Shown one piece after another: positions 16,657 through 26,147 of a stretch of DNA of 64,000 bases. The stretch is from CAYWWY01 sp964462525 (GTDB taxonomy: Bacteria; Thermotogota; Thermotogae; MWEM01). The position numbers and the translations under genes were made by a program. The notes below the pieces were generated by a model that saw nothing but the letters and a program-made list of their open reading frames with translations, was not told the DNA's origin and made no database searches. Position 1 is the first letter of the stretch; every line of letters starts with the position of its first letter. The stretch covers positions 230,971-294,970 of the forward strand of contig CAYWWY010000002.1 of assembly GCA_964462525.1 (NCBI GenBank), given 5' to 3'.

Positions 16657-17682
16657 GTGGCGGTGGATTTCTATCAACAACAAAAAAAGAATGTACGGAA
16701 GACGATCATATTGGTCGGTGTTATCTTTGGGATTGCCATAGGCGCGGGGGTATTGCTGGATTTGACCTTTTTAACCAACGGGATCATTACCGCTGTTTTG
16801 GTTGTCTTTGTAGCAGTCCAAGCCTTAATCGCATTTGGGTCCGGTAGCAAAATCGTGTTGAAATCGGTGGGTGCGAAAGAAGTACTCCCTGATACGAAAA
16901 GCTTGGAAGAAAAGCAACTGCTCAATATCGCGGACGAGCTGAGTATTTCTTCTGGAATGACCCGGCCAAAAGTCTATGTCATGAATGACCCTTCCATCAA
17001 TGCCTTCGCCACAGGGACCAAGGAGAAAGAGTCGTATGTTTGTGTGACAACTGGGTTGTTGAACAGCCTGAACCGAGAAGAGACCGAAGGCGTGGTCGCT
17101 CATGAAATCGCTCATATCAAAAACCGGGATGTCCTTCTGATGACGATCGTCAGCGCGCTCGTGGGAGGCGTTCTTTTGCTCTCGCTGGTCGCTTTCCGCG
17201 CTGGATTGATTATGCTGCGGACGACCGGATTCATCGCAATGACTGGGGGGGCTTCCCGCTCTCGCAGAGGCGGAAAAAGTGATAAAGGAGATTCACAAGG
17301 AGCCATACTGGCCATCATCGCAGCGATCTTCGCGACAGCGCTGGTCATGTTTATCGTTGGCCAGGTCAGTCGCTTGATGACCTTTGCCATTTCCCGCAAA
17401 CGGGAGTTTTTGGCTGACGCGACTGCTGTTGAGTTTACCCGGAATCCGAATGGGTTGACTTCCGCCTTTCGGAAGATCTACCAAAAGCCCCTCGCGACCA
17501 AACAAGCAAACGGCGCCACCGCCCACTTATTCATCTCCGAACCGAAGATGCTTAAACTCGCGGAAAAACGAGGGTTCTTTGCAAACTTGTTGAGCACGCA
17601 CCCCCCTTTGATTGATCGGATTGCGGTTTTGGAAGCCAAAGACCGATCCCAGATCGTTCAGGAGCTTCAGTTCAAGACCTGA
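16657..17682 (+). CDS. htpX: HtpX-like M48 membrane zinc metalloprotease
   Basis: HtpX-type proteases degrade misfolded membrane proteins. The 341-residue protein has two N-terminal membrane helices (about 17-37 and 42-60) and the zinc motif HEIAH in VVAHEIAHIKNRD near residue 148-152. Two further helices follow, then the third-ligand segment REFLADATAVEFTR. The C-terminal STHPPLIDRIAVLE block is typical of the family. GTG start at 16657 with GGGGGTGA upstream. The 3' end overlaps the convergent DHFR-like gene by 16 bases. Confidence 0.92.
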   Translation: MAVDFYQQQKKNVRKTIILVGVIFGIAIGAGVLLDLTFLTNGIITAVLVVFVAVQALIAFGSGSKIVLKSVGAKEVLPDTKSLEEKQLLNIADELSISSGMTRPKVYVMNDPSINAFATGTKEKESYVCVTTGLLNSLNREETEGVVAHEIAHIKNRDVLLMTIVSALVGGVLLLSLVAFRAGLIMLRTTGFIAMTGGASRSRRGGKSDKGDSQGAILAIIAAIFATALVMFIVGQVSRLMTFAISRKREFLADATAVEFTRNPNGLTSAFRKIYQKPLATKQANGATAHLFISEPKMLKLAEKRGFFANLLSTHPPLIDRIAVLEAKDRSQIVQELQFKT

Positions 17683-18227
17683 TAATGGAGAATCAACGCC
17701 CCAGAGGGCAAAGCATGATGGTTGATTAGGCTCAGTTTCCGTTCAATAGCATTGGATCCCACCAAACCTACCTGGCCAGAAAACAAAACGGGCTCGATGG
17801 TGACGACCATTTCATCGATCAACCGATCATTCCAGAAAAGCGTATTGATCTTTTCCCCGCCAATCACGCATACTTCAGGGAATCCCATTCGTTTAAGCGT
17901 TTCCAGCAAACTCAAAGGATTGCAGGAACAATACCGTACTTCTTCAGTAGAATGAGCCTCTAATCGAGGATCCCTGGTCATCACGACATTCAAACGGTTC
18001 GGAAGCGGGCGCGGCAGGGACCGGAAGGTCCGGTGTCCCATAACAACCGCGCCAATCCGCCTCGTGAATGCAGAGAAATGATCCATATCCCCGGGTGAGG
18101 TCCAATCTGGTCGATTCTGACCATCACGGCCTATCCATCCGTTGACTGTCGTCGCACATACTAGGATCGTTTTCGATCGATCGGATCCATAACTCATATC
18201 CGAGCAATGGCTTCCACGCCAAGCCAT
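17667..18227 (-). CDS. DHFR/RibD C-terminal-like reductase
   Basis: The 186-residue protein has the dihydrofolate-reductase-like fold shared by DHFR and RibD reductase domains. It shows an N-terminal strand-loop (ILVCATTVNGWIGRDG), the NADPH-binding block AVVMGHRTFRSLPRPLPNR, and VCVIGGEKINTLFW. The pattern suits a pyrimidine reductase or DHFR paralogue rather than standard FolA. The start could be ATG 18227 (AAGG upstream) or ATG 18197, nearer the domain. It follows the ABC permease by 6 bases. Confidence 0.75.
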   Translation of the reverse strand: MAWRGSHCSDMSYGSDRSKTILVCATTVNGWIGRDGQNRPDWTSPGDMDHFSAFTRRIGAVVMGHRTFRSLPRPLPNRLNVVMTRDPRLEAHSTEEVRYCSCNPLSLLETLKRMGFPEVCVIGGEKINTLFWNDRLIDEMVVTIEPVLFSGQVGLVGSNAIERKLSLINHHALPSGALILHYQVLN

Positions 18228-18233
18228 CGAACC

Positions 18234-19439
18234 TTAGTTTTCGGTCCGAAATACAAATTTTTCATTGCTGAACATACGGGATGTAACCCATGCCAAAAAG
18301 ACGGCAACACCCACATTGATCAGGACTGTTTGAAGAATCTGCTGATAGGGAATGACATTACTCGTAAACAGGGCTTTGAGCGTATCGATTCCATTCATCA
18401 AAGGAATAAACCCAATAAACGGAATATTTTCCAAGCCGCCAGGTTGCATACTCATGATCCCAAAAATTATGGCAACGATATACAAAGGCATGGTATAAGC
18501 AGTTGCCTCTTTGACCGTCTTCGCAAAAATCCCGATGGCCGCGATAATCGACGCGACAATAACGGACATGGACAATACCGTAATAATCAGCATGGCGATT
18601 AGATCTACCGAGAATGCCGCCATAAAGTCCCCCCCCATGTCGGAACCGCCGCTCATCATCCGCGAAAACCCGATTGAAAAGGCCACCGATGAAATCAATG
18701 CCATCAATAGGTTGGCCAACATCATATAGAGGATTTTCCCCCATGCGATGGCGGTGCGGGACACTTGATTCACCAAAAGAATGGTAAGGGTCTGGCGTTC
18801 TTTTTCCCCGGCCGTAGTATCAAACCCTAGAGAGAAGGATCCGGCGAAGAGATATATCACAAGCATATAGGGCAGCATCATCCCCAAAAAGTTTCCTGCT
18901 TGTTCTCGTTCCGTAGCGATGTTTGTTGTATGAGTATACGGGCGGTTCAGGACTTCCGGATTCACCCCCAAGGACTCCATAATGGACCGGATCTCTTGAT
19001 TCCTGAGCTGAGAAATACCATAAAACACATGGTTCAATGCCCTGCTTGATTCCATCTGCTCCGAGAATGAGATAAACTCGATTTGAAGATCATCCATCCG
19101 GATATACTCATCCATGGTTTTTGTCGGATCGCTAAAGATCATGGCCAAATGGATCTCTCGGTCTCGAATCGATTGATCCAAATCATCTGGCGCGTCCGTC
19201 ACGATCTGAAAGAGAATGCCGGCCTGTTGCAGCACTTCCCGCGCAAGAGTTTCCTGATTGGTAAAGATGACAAAGGTGGTCTCTTGAAGCCGCTGCTCGG
19301 TCTGAGTCTGCATGCTGCCGATTACTTGGAAGATCACCAAAAAAAGGATGACGGGCAGAACAAAGGTAGAAAACACGGTCCGTTTGTCCTTAAAGGTTTG
19401 ATAGAATTCTTTGCGAAAGATCAGCAATGTATCTTTCAT
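18234..19439 (-). CDS. ABC-2 type transporter permease, NatB-like
   Basis: The 401-residue membrane protein has one N-terminal helix (about 22-42), a large extracytoplasmic domain (about 45-180) and five or six helices after residue 185. This matches the NatB (sodium efflux) / ABC-2 exporter layout; the FSLGFDTTAGEKERQTLTILLV motif is typical. It is coupled to the upstream ATPase by an ATGA overlap. The transported substrate cannot be read from sequence; Na+ export is the precedent for the family. Confidence 0.88.
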   Translation of the reverse strand: MKDTLLIFRKEFYQTFKDKRTVFSTFVLPVILFLVIFQVIGSMQTQTEQRLQETTFVIFTNQETLAREVLQQAGILFQIVTDAPDDLDQSIRDREIHLAMIFSDPTKTMDEYIRMDDLQIEFISFSEQMESSRALNHVFYGISQLRNQEIRSIMESLGVNPEVLNRPYTHTTNIATEREQAGNFLGMMLPYMLVIYLFAGSFSLGFDTTAGEKERQTLTILLVNQVSRTAIAWGKILYMMLANLLMALISSVAFSIGFSRMMSGGSDMGGDFMAAFSVDLIAMLIITVLSMSVIVASIIAAIGIFAKTVKEATAYTMPLYIVAIIFGIMSMQPGGLENIPFIGFIPLMNGIDTLKALFTSNVIPYQQILQTVLINVGVAVFLAWVTSRMFSNEKFVFRTEN

Positions 19440-20188
19440 GCGGCATCACCTTCCTTGACAATCGAAAAGAACGCATCCTCTAAATCGTCGGTTTCCGTTT
19501 TCTTCAAGATTTCAGGGAGCGTTCCTATGATTTTGAGCATACCATGGTCAATTATCCCGATTCGGTCACACATCTTGCGGGCAACTTCCATCACATGCGT
19601 TGATATGATGATCGTTTTCCCTTGGGATTGAAGGTCTTTGAGGTAATCCAATACTGTTCTCGCAGTCAGGATATCCAACCCATTGGTGGGTTCGTCAAAG
19701 ACGATAATGTCCGGAGAATGGATCAAAGCAATGGCGATCAACGTTTTCTGTTTCATCCCTTGCGAATAGGTTCCCATTCTTCGATCCAAAAAATCCTTCA
19801 TCCCCAGATATTGGGATAGACTGGCGATCTGATGTTCGATCGTTCCTTTCTCCAAATGATTAAGTTCCCCAAAAAACCGAAGGGTTTCTCGGGAGGTCAT
19901 ATTACCCGTCAAACTCATATCCGAGGAAAGAAACCCGACTCTCTTACGGACCTGCTGGGATTCTTTTTGCGTATCATACCCACAAACAACCACGTTTCCT
20001 TGGGTGGGCACCAAAAGAGTGGACAATATCCGCAATGCCGTTGTCTTCCCAGCACCGTTTGGTCCAAGCAATCCGAAGATCTCTCCTTTTTTTACCTCGA
20101 AAGAAACATCCTTCAGCGCCTGAACACTTTTCTTCCGCGCGGCAAACACCTTGTTCACCCGCTGAAATTGAATCATCGCGTTTTCCAA
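19436..20188 (-). CDS. ABC transporter ATPase, NatA-like
   Basis: The 250-residue ATPase has Walker A GPNGAGKTT, signature YSQGMKQK (a common NatA/ABC-2 variant of LSGGQ), Walker B IIVFDEPTNGLD and the H-loop STHVME. It powers the adjacent NatB-like permease. TTG at 20188 is the likely start because AAAGGGGG sits eight bases upstream; the ATG at 20176 is too far from it. Confidence 0.92.
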   Translation of the reverse strand: MENAMIQFQRVNKVFAARKKSVQALKDVSFEVKKGEIFGLLGPNGAGKTTALRILSTLLVPTQGNVVVCGYDTQKESQQVRKRVGFLSSDMSLTGNMTSRETLRFFGELNHLEKGTIEHQIASLSQYLGMKDFLDRRMGTYSQGMKQKTLIAIALIHSPDIIVFDEPTNGLDILTARTVLDYLKDLQSQGKTIIISTHVMEVARKMCDRIGIIDHGMLKIIGTLPEILKKTETDDLEDAFFSIVKEGDAA

Positions 20189-20360
20189 AACCCATACCCC
20201 CTTTGCTCAAAAAAACCGGTTTGATCGAACAATACTCGGGTCAATGAAACCCTTGCGAAGTATATCACAAATCAAATCAATCGCCAAATTTTCTCCCTTT
20301 TTCGCATACTACGAGCGCATATTCGTTTGATTTCAAACTCTGGTTTCCGAATGAAAAGCG

Positions 20361-20369
20361 TGGTACAAT
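20361..20369 (+). promoter_or_regulatory. Extended -10 promoter for the RACo-like gene
   Basis: TGGTACAAT at 20361-20369 (TG-N-TACAAT). It sits inside the longest possible reading frame of the next gene and so argues for a start at 20399 rather than any codon upstream. Confidence 0.45.
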
Positions 20370-20398
20370 TGTCTTTGAGAAAACCGCTTCCATCATGG

Positions 20399-22042
20399 AT
20401 GGATCGATTCGAGAAAGCAGGTGAATGGAATATCAGATGCCGAGTTCAGATAGAAACATCCGAAAAGTCAATCCAGATATCGACTCCTGTTGGACATACG
20501 CTGATGCAGATTCTGAGAGATCATGGGATTGCTTATCCTTTTCCTTGTGGAGGAATGGGTAAATGCGGAGGTTGCGTAGTTCGGGCCTCCGGAGCTTTGT
20601 CTAAGCCCTCAAAGCGAGAGTTGGAACTCCTTGGCGCTCGTGGGCTCTCTTATGACCATCGATTGGCTTGCGCAACACGAATCGAAGGAGACGCGATCGT
20701 CGCTCTTGAACCCCAACTTTCTATCGAATCCGAGGAACAGCTATCTCCTGCCGCTTCCTTTTCTCAAAGCCATGCACCCTCTGACCAAAACGAGGCCGCC
20801 TATTCCATCGCAGTCGATATCGGTACCACAACTCTGACCGCATTTCTCCTGCGCCCAGGCAGCGGAATGATCCAAGCGACATTCCGAAAAAATCCCCAAA
20901 CCTTGTATGGCGCGGATCTGATCACCCGGATTTCTTTCGCGGGCCGGCCAAAAGGACTGGAGGCCCTTCAGAACCAGATTCGATCCGCAGTGGATCAGAT
21001 GATCCAAACGCTGCTTCTCAAAGAAAATATCTTGTCCAAGCAAGTGCATACAGTCGGTTTGGTAGGAAACACATGCATGCATCATCTCTTCTGGGGTCTT
21101 TCCACCCGCTCGTTGGGACAGATGCCCTTTGAACCACATGTGATTTCGACACCCGAAAAAAAAGCCTTGGATGTTGGGTTGAACCATGCAGACCCACAGA
21201 CGATGGTTCGCTTTCTCCCCAACATCGCCGGGTTTGTGGGATCCGATATTCTCGCTGCAAGCATCCATTGCGGACTACACATCCCGAGCGCTTTGGGGTC
21301 AGGGGCTCGCCTGCTCATCGATATCGGAACGAACGGTGAAATTGTGCTGGTCAATGATGATCAAATGTTTTGCTGTTCCACAGCCGCTGGACCGGCTTTT
21401 GAAGGGATGAACATCACGCATGGAATGCTTGCGGTTCCCGGAGCCATTGATCAAGTGTGGAAGGATTCAAATGAGAAGGTTCGATATACCGTGATTGGTG
21501 ATGGACATCCGAAAGGCATTTGTGGATCGGCGTTGATTCAGTGGATCGCCCTTCTGATCGAAAATGGCGCGATCCATCCCAACGGGAGAATCCATAATTC
21601 TCAGCCTCATAGTGATGGCGATCGATCCATCAAACTTCCCGAGGCGCGCCACAGCCGATCCATCCTGCTTACGCAAAAAGATATTCGACAGGTACAACTG
21701 GCCAAAGGAGCCATCCGCGCAGGGGTTGACACCTTGCTGGAACGAATGGGAATCCGATCCTCCGATCTGGATCAAATCTACCTTGCGGGACATTTTGGCG
21801 CTCACCTTGATATTCAAGCGATTCAAAAAATCGGCCTAATCCCATCGATTCCTTCCCACAAGGTAAAAGCAGTGGGAAACGCTGCATGCAAAGGGTTAGC
21901 AACAGTCCTTTTGGATCCCCAATTGCTCGGTTCTGTTTCTGCCTTCCAGAAACAGTTCACGCATATTCCGCTCCACAATGATCCCCAATTCATAGAACGG
22001 TTTGCCCAATCCATGCGTTTGGAACAGGATGCTAAGGAGTAA
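20399..22042 (+). CDS. RACo/RamA-like corrinoid protein activator (ferredoxin-ASKHA, DUF4445)
   Basis: Members reductively activate cobalt in corrinoid methyltransferase or CO dehydrogenase/acetyl-CoA synthase systems at the cost of ATP. The 547-residue protein has an N-terminal [2Fe-2S] ferredoxin domain (CGGMGKCGGCVV and a later Cys in RLACAT). A linker leads to an ASKHA-type domain with AVDIGTTTLTAFLL, GNTCMHHLFWG, LLIDIGTNGEIV, AAGPAFEGMNITHGM and LAGHFGAHLD. ATG 20399 has a weak ribosome site but lies downstream of the promoter. No corrinoid protein or methyltransferase gene is adjacent, so its client is unknown. Confidence 0.88.
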   Translation: MDRFEKAGEWNIRCRVQIETSEKSIQISTPVGHTLMQILRDHGIAYPFPCGGMGKCGGCVVRASGALSKPSKRELELLGARGLSYDHRLACATRIEGDAIVALEPQLSIESEEQLSPAASFSQSHAPSDQNEAAYSIAVDIGTTTLTAFLLRPGSGMIQATFRKNPQTLYGADLITRISFAGRPKGLEALQNQIRSAVDQMIQTLLLKENILSKQVHTVGLVGNTCMHHLFWGLSTRSLGQMPFEPHVISTPEKKALDVGLNHADPQTMVRFLPNIAGFVGSDILAASIHCGLHIPSALGSGARLLIDIGTNGEIVLVNDDQMFCCSTAAGPAFEGMNITHGMLAVPGAIDQVWKDSNEKVRYTVIGDGHPKGICGSALIQWIALLIENGAIHPNGRIHNSQPHSDGDRSIKLPEARHSRSILLTQKDIRQVQLAKGAIRAGVDTLLERMGIRSSDLDQIYLAGHFGAHLDIQAIQKIGLIPSIPSHKVKAVGNAACKGLATVLLDPQLLGSVSAFQKQFTHIPLHNDPQFIERFAQSMRLEQDAKE

Positions 22043-22075
22043 CCCTTCGAACTTCGGTCAAGTACCCGTTTGATT

Positions 22076-23593
22076 TCAGAGACGCGAAGCAGTCCCCGAA
22101 AACGGAACTCCATCCTGCCGGCAGAACCGCCGCGCAAGATTCCGGCCATCCAAGCCGGCGGGCGGCAACCCGCCTCCAGGATTTGTCCATTGCCCAATCA
22201 TCGAAAAGTTCTGCAAAGAAGGAAGGGTATTGGGCAACCGGGCCATCACACTCTGGGGCGTGGGTCCAAACCCTTCATAACTCCCATGCCAGTTTCGAGT
22301 ATAGCGTTGAACGGTGTGCGGTGTTGAGACATCGGAAACCTCTATATCCGAACCAATCCCCGGAAACCGTTTCTCCATCAATTCCACTACCTGTGTTTTC
22401 AACTCCTCTTTCACTTGCTCATAGGACTTGCGATCAGAAAGGGCCAGGTCACGCCAGTATTGGTCACGCCATGTATTGAAAATCACTTTTGCGGAGGTTT
22501 TCCCTTTTGGGGCTAAGGTAGGGTCGTAATGACGAAACGTGATTGCCAACGAGTTGTGGACAGAACCATCGGGAAACTCCAAAGGTTTGTCCAATTCAAG
22601 AATAAGGCTATGCGGTTCACTCGACATATCCCGTGCGATTCCAAAACCAAAGAGAACGGAAGATGGGAACAAAGGAAAGGTTTCATACGCCTTTCTTATG
22701 TTATCTGTAAGATAGTTTCCTTCAAGCATCTCGAACAAGGTGGCATGTCCGTCAGCTGCGGAGACAACTTCGTCCCCCGTCAGTTCAACACCGGAAGAAA
22801 GACGAATGCCTACGGCTTTTCCTTTTTTTACTATAATTTTATCCACAGGATTACGGTAATGGACTTGCCCTCCTAAAGACCGGTATTTCCGTTCAATATT
22901 TCGTGCAAACGCAAGAGAACCTCCCACCGGGTACCCCGCTGCTTGGCGATGTTGCATGCTAAGCCCCATGGTCAATGACATGACAGACCAGTCCGGAGGA
23001 ATCACCCCCATCAACACCTTCTTCATGATCGGATTTCTGAATTGATCCGCATAAACCTTCATGGGCGTTCGAGCGTGTCTCAAAAAACGGGGCATAATCG
23101 ATAGATTGCCTAAGAGGCTGCTTGCTCGGTGAATGGGGCTATGATTTTCTGGATCAGTCGTGATTCGGAACCGGCTCAATCTCTTCAAGTCTTTCGCGAG
23201 TTGCACGATCATCTTCCGGTCTTCTGGGGCAATTCTCAAGAGCTCTTCTTTCAAGCGATCCGCGTCAGAAAACAACCGCACAACCGAACCATCCACAAAT
23301 TCCATCCGGGAAAAGTCGTCCAGGTTGACGATTTCGGAGCGACTTCCATCCTCGTTCTCGAAGGCGCCCAATTCATTCCAAACCACATCGAACCCCGTGT
23401 TGGGTTTGGTACCCATTAACCAATGAACACAGTAATCGATCGTATAATCACCCCGTTTCCAGGCAGTGCATAGTCCTCCCGGGATGGAATGCGCTTCGAA
23501 TATCTCCGTATCGTATCCGTTTCGCTGCAGATAAGAACCGGCCGATAGACCAGCAATCCCTGCACCGATAATCAAGACCTTTTTTGGCGCCAT
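22076..23593 (-). CDS. CrtI/phytoene-desaturase-family FAD oxidoreductase
   Basis: The 505-residue flavoprotein has an N-terminal dinucleotide fold (KVLIIGAGIAGLSAGSYLQRNGY, then FEAHSIPGG). A FAD-contacting C-terminal segment reads GQWTNPGGGLPPAGLDGR. The family includes carotenoid desaturases, but also many oxidoreductases of unknown substrate. No phytoene synthase is in the window, so carotenoid chemistry is not supported. ATG 23593 is behind GAAAGGGG; the in-frame TTG 39 bases upstream lacks a site. It is convergent with the RACo-like gene. Confidence 0.88.
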   Translation of the reverse strand: MAPKKVLIIGAGIAGLSAGSYLQRNGYDTEIFEAHSIPGGLCTAWKRGDYTIDYCVHWLMGTKPNTGFDVVWNELGAFENEDGSRSEIVNLDDFSRMEFVDGSVVRLFSDADRLKEELLRIAPEDRKMIVQLAKDLKRLSRFRITTDPENHSPIHRASSLLGNLSIMPRFLRHARTPMKVYADQFRNPIMKKVLMGVIPPDWSVMSLTMGLSMQHRQAAGYPVGGSLAFARNIERKYRSLGGQVHYRNPVDKIIVKKGKAVGIRLSSGVELTGDEVVSAADGHATLFEMLEGNYLTDNIRKAYETFPLFPSSVLFGFGIARDMSSEPHSLILELDKPLEFPDGSVHNSLAITFRHYDPTLAPKGKTSAKVIFNTWRDQYWRDLALSDRKSYEQVKEELKTQVVELMEKRFPGIGSDIEVSDVSTPHTVQRYTRNWHGSYEGFGPTPQSVMARLPNTLPSLQNFSMIGQWTNPGGGLPPAGLDGRNLARRFCRQDGVPFSGTASRL

Positions 23594-23753
23594 ATCTTTG
23601 CCCCTTTCTGGATTTGAAACGATCGATCCCAATGGATTCTTTGATAGTATAGCACATTTTTTTCGATTTCCTCATGGGATCCGCAGCGCCTACTTCAGAA
23701 TGGGCATGATTGAATCCTTGGGCAAAGAGGGTGCAGATGGTTCAGAAGAAGTT

Positions 23754-24218
23754 TTACAAACCAGAAAGAGGATACCGGAGAATCAAAAAGCCATACTCCT
23801 TTAAAGACCTTGTCACAAGAAAACCCCATCGTTTGTATATCGCGATTGCCTTTTCATTGGATTGGTGAACACCCAATTCGATGGCGTTCAGTCGTCCTCG
23901 ATGCTGGTTGCATATATGACGGAAAACGAAGCTTCCAATCCCTTGGCCTTGAAACTCGGAATGGAGAATAAGCCCATGCAGATGGAGAATCCGATCCCGT
24001 TCTTCTGTCCAAAAGTATCCAGTCTTTTGGCCTTGAACCATTATGCGCTGAACCACTCCTGTCCCTCGGACCAATTCAGCAAACTGCTCCCATGAAACGC
24101 CCATGATCTCCAAGGTTTTCTCGAGATACTCAGCTGCTTCTTCCTTCATCAGAGTCAGAAAATCATCGATATCCAGACTTGAAGCGGGGAAAAAAGCAAC
24201 CGTATGATCTTCTCTCAT
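23754..24218 (-). CDS. GNAT-family N-acetyltransferase
   Basis: A single 154-residue GNAT domain. LHGLILHSEFQGQGIGSFVF carries the acetyl-CoA binding loop (Q-x-x-G-x-G) and AIAIYKRWGF is the C-terminal helix motif. It starts at ATG 24218 with GAGGAGG upstream. It is the last gene of the minus-strand set that begins at the TetR regulator. Substrate unknown. Confidence 0.88.
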   Translation of the reverse strand: MREDHTVAFFPASSLDIDDFLTLMKEEAAEYLEKTLEIMGVSWEQFAELVRGTGVVQRIMVQGQKTGYFWTEERDRILHLHGLILHSEFQGQGIGSFVFRHICNQHRGRLNAIELGVHQSNEKAIAIYKRWGFLVTRSLKEYGFLILRYPLSGL

Positions 24219-24261
24219 GGGAAACCCTCCTCATTCTCGAAAGTAGGATGCCATTCCTCAG

Positions 24262-24924
24262 CTACTTTTGCATAAGCATCGATCGGATTGAAGGGTCCAT
24301 CTTTTCGATGGCATACCGCAACGAAAGACGGGGCATATGGTCTTTGTGGGTTTGGATAAAACCGATCACCGCGTCAAGATCCTGTTCCGCCAGGACTTTG
24401 AGCATCCATCCATATCCTTTTACCACCAGATAGTGCGCATCATTCAACAATCGTTCAGCGATCCGCAAAGGGCCTGTGTGTTGATATCGGTCTCTGCGGA
24501 TGGGCAGGATGAGCACGACGGCCGATGCCCTTCGAACTGGGAACTGAGGGGAATGGGTCCACTCCAATATTTTCGGGAACGAATCAGTTTGTTGCATCAC
24601 CAATTCTCCAAAGGCGTGCGTGCAGAAGTCATCGCAGTCCCCCCAATCAGATACATACTCCATCAACCATCGCTCGAACAAGGGAAAAGTCTGCTTTTGA
24701 TATTGGTTCCTCATTCGGTGGGCCCAATCGAAGGCAATCGTATTGTATGGCCATCTCTTTTCTTTCAGCAACTGCTCGCAAAGTGGAAAGACCGTTTCGG
24801 GGTTTGGATCTTCAAGGATCCGGAACAACTCCGCGCTGAAGGACCGAACCGTTTTGGTATTCAATGACCGCGCGCGTTGCAAATCATCAAATTGCTGATG
24901 GATCCGCTCAAGAAGATGGGTCAC
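24262..24924 (-). CDS. AlkD-like DNA alkylation repair protein
   Basis: The 220-residue all-helical, HEAT-like protein belongs to the AlkD/AlkC group, which removes alkylated purines without base flipping. Visible family marks are the aromatic-acidic cluster WGDCDDFC near 105, VRRASAVVLI, and the YLVVKGYGWMLK helix near 175 that holds a DNA-contacting Trp. GTG start at 24924 is five bases behind GGAGG. It sits 16 bases after the aminotransferase gene. Repair activity is family-based inference. Confidence 0.85.
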   Translation of the reverse strand: MTHLLERIHQQFDDLQRARSLNTKTVRSFSAELFRILEDPNPETVFPLCEQLLKEKRWPYNTIAFDWAHRMRNQYQKQTFPLFERWLMEYVSDWGDCDDFCTHAFGELVMQQTDSFPKILEWTHSPQFPVRRASAVVLILPIRRDRYQHTGPLRIAERLLNDAHYLVVKGYGWMLKVLAEQDLDAVIGFIQTHKDHMPRLSLRYAIEKMDPSIRSMLMQK

Positions 24925-24940
24925 GCTAACCTCCCATTTT

Positions 24941-26137
24941 TCAGGGGTTTGAAGAAACCGGTTGTTCGATCGCGTTCCCAGGTTTCAACAGTGATTCCAG
25001 GCAGACAAGAAACCGCTCCAGTGTTTGGCGGTTAACATTCAAACATGGATCCAATCGGAGGGTTTTCCCTCCTAAACGCAACGAAAGGATGAACCTGTTT
25101 GCAAGCAATCCTTCAAAAACTCCTTGAGCCTGATCCAAATCAATCGCCAGCATCAACCCTCTCCCGCGTACTTCTTGGATCATCGAATACCGCGTCTTGA
25201 GCCCCTCTAGGGCGTTCTTAAGAAAAATGCCTTCATTGCGGGCGCGATCGATCAGTCCCTCTTCCTTGATGACGCGAACAACCTCCAGAGCCACGCGCGC
25301 ACCCAAGGGATCATACTGATGCGATTGGGCGTATGGGAAAGGCCTACCTTCCCAACAGTCCACGCATTGTTTGGAAATCCCGGTAAAACTGACCGGATAG
25401 CCATTTCCGATCCCTTTCCCAATGGCCACAATGTCGGGTTTTATCCCGTAATGCTCAAATCCATACCATCGTCCGGTTCGGCCAATCCCGGTCGTGATTT
25501 CATTGACTAGAACCAGACCGCCTTCCGATTGGATGGTTTCACAGATCAAACGAACCAAGCCTTTCGGAGGAAACCGTACAAATCCCGAAGAACTCCCCGG
25601 TTCGAACAAAAACCCTCCCAACTGATTGAAGGGAATGGATTGAAAATGAGTGCAATCGCGATCACAGACCTCAGTCTTGGGGCAGGTTTTGCAGCGGTCC
25701 AACCAATCAAAGGCTGTCCATGCTCCCGCGTCCCTTGTTGTGGCCGATCCATACGCCCCATAGTACGAATCGCTCATCGATAGAAGGAACGGGCGATCCA
25801 TAATCTTTTGGGCCAAACGGACTCCAAACTCGATTGCTTCGCTTCCCGAACACAAGAAAACGCCCTTCCCATCGTCCAGGCCCATCGTCTCCAGCAGCTC
25901 GATGGCGCTTTCCTCAATCACCTGATGCGCGTAGATATACCCGGTATGTATGAGCTCTTCGGACTGGTTTCGAATCACTTGGCAAATCCGTGGGTGATTG
26001 TGTCCGATCGAGGTGCACCAAATTCCCGATTCGAGATCGATGTATTCCGTTCCCTGTGAATCGTATACATACTCCTTTTTCGCTCGGACCGCATTGGGGA
26101 TTCGAACCGGATGCAGGGTCCAGAAAATATGTTCCAT
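24941..26137 (-). CDS. Class-III PLP aminotransferase with a Cys-rich insert
   Basis: The 398-residue class-III fold transaminase has the pyridoxal lysine in DIVAIGKGIGNGYP. Other family blocks are GIWCTSIGHNHPRI, FLCSGSEAIEFGVRLA, LVNEITTGIGRTGRWYGFE and GRGLMLAIDL. Between about 150 and 165 it carries CKTCPKTEVCDRDC, four cysteines spaced like a metal site. Some GABA-type aminotransferases have a Cys-rich loop here. Candidate substrates are omega-amino acids or acetylornithine; the sequence does not decide. It lies between tetR and the AlkD-like gene in one unit. Confidence 0.85.
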   Translation of the reverse strand: MEHIFWTLHPVRIPNAVRAKKEYVYDSQGTEYIDLESGIWCTSIGHNHPRICQVIRNQSEELIHTGYIYAHQVIEESAIELLETMGLDDGKGVFLCSGSEAIEFGVRLAQKIMDRPFLLSMSDSYYGAYGSATTRDAGAWTAFDWLDRCKTCPKTEVCDRDCTHFQSIPFNQLGGFLFEPGSSSGFVRFPPKGLVRLICETIQSEGGLVLVNEITTGIGRTGRWYGFEHYGIKPDIVAIGKGIGNGYPVSFTGISKQCVDCWEGRPFPYAQSHQYDPLGARVALEVVRVIKEEGLIDRARNEGIFLKNALEGLKTRYSMIQEVRGRGLMLAIDLDQAQGVFEGLLANRFILSLRLGGKTLRLDPCLNVNRQTLERFLVCLESLLKPGNAIEQPVSSNP

Positions 26138-26147
26138 CCTCCCCCCC

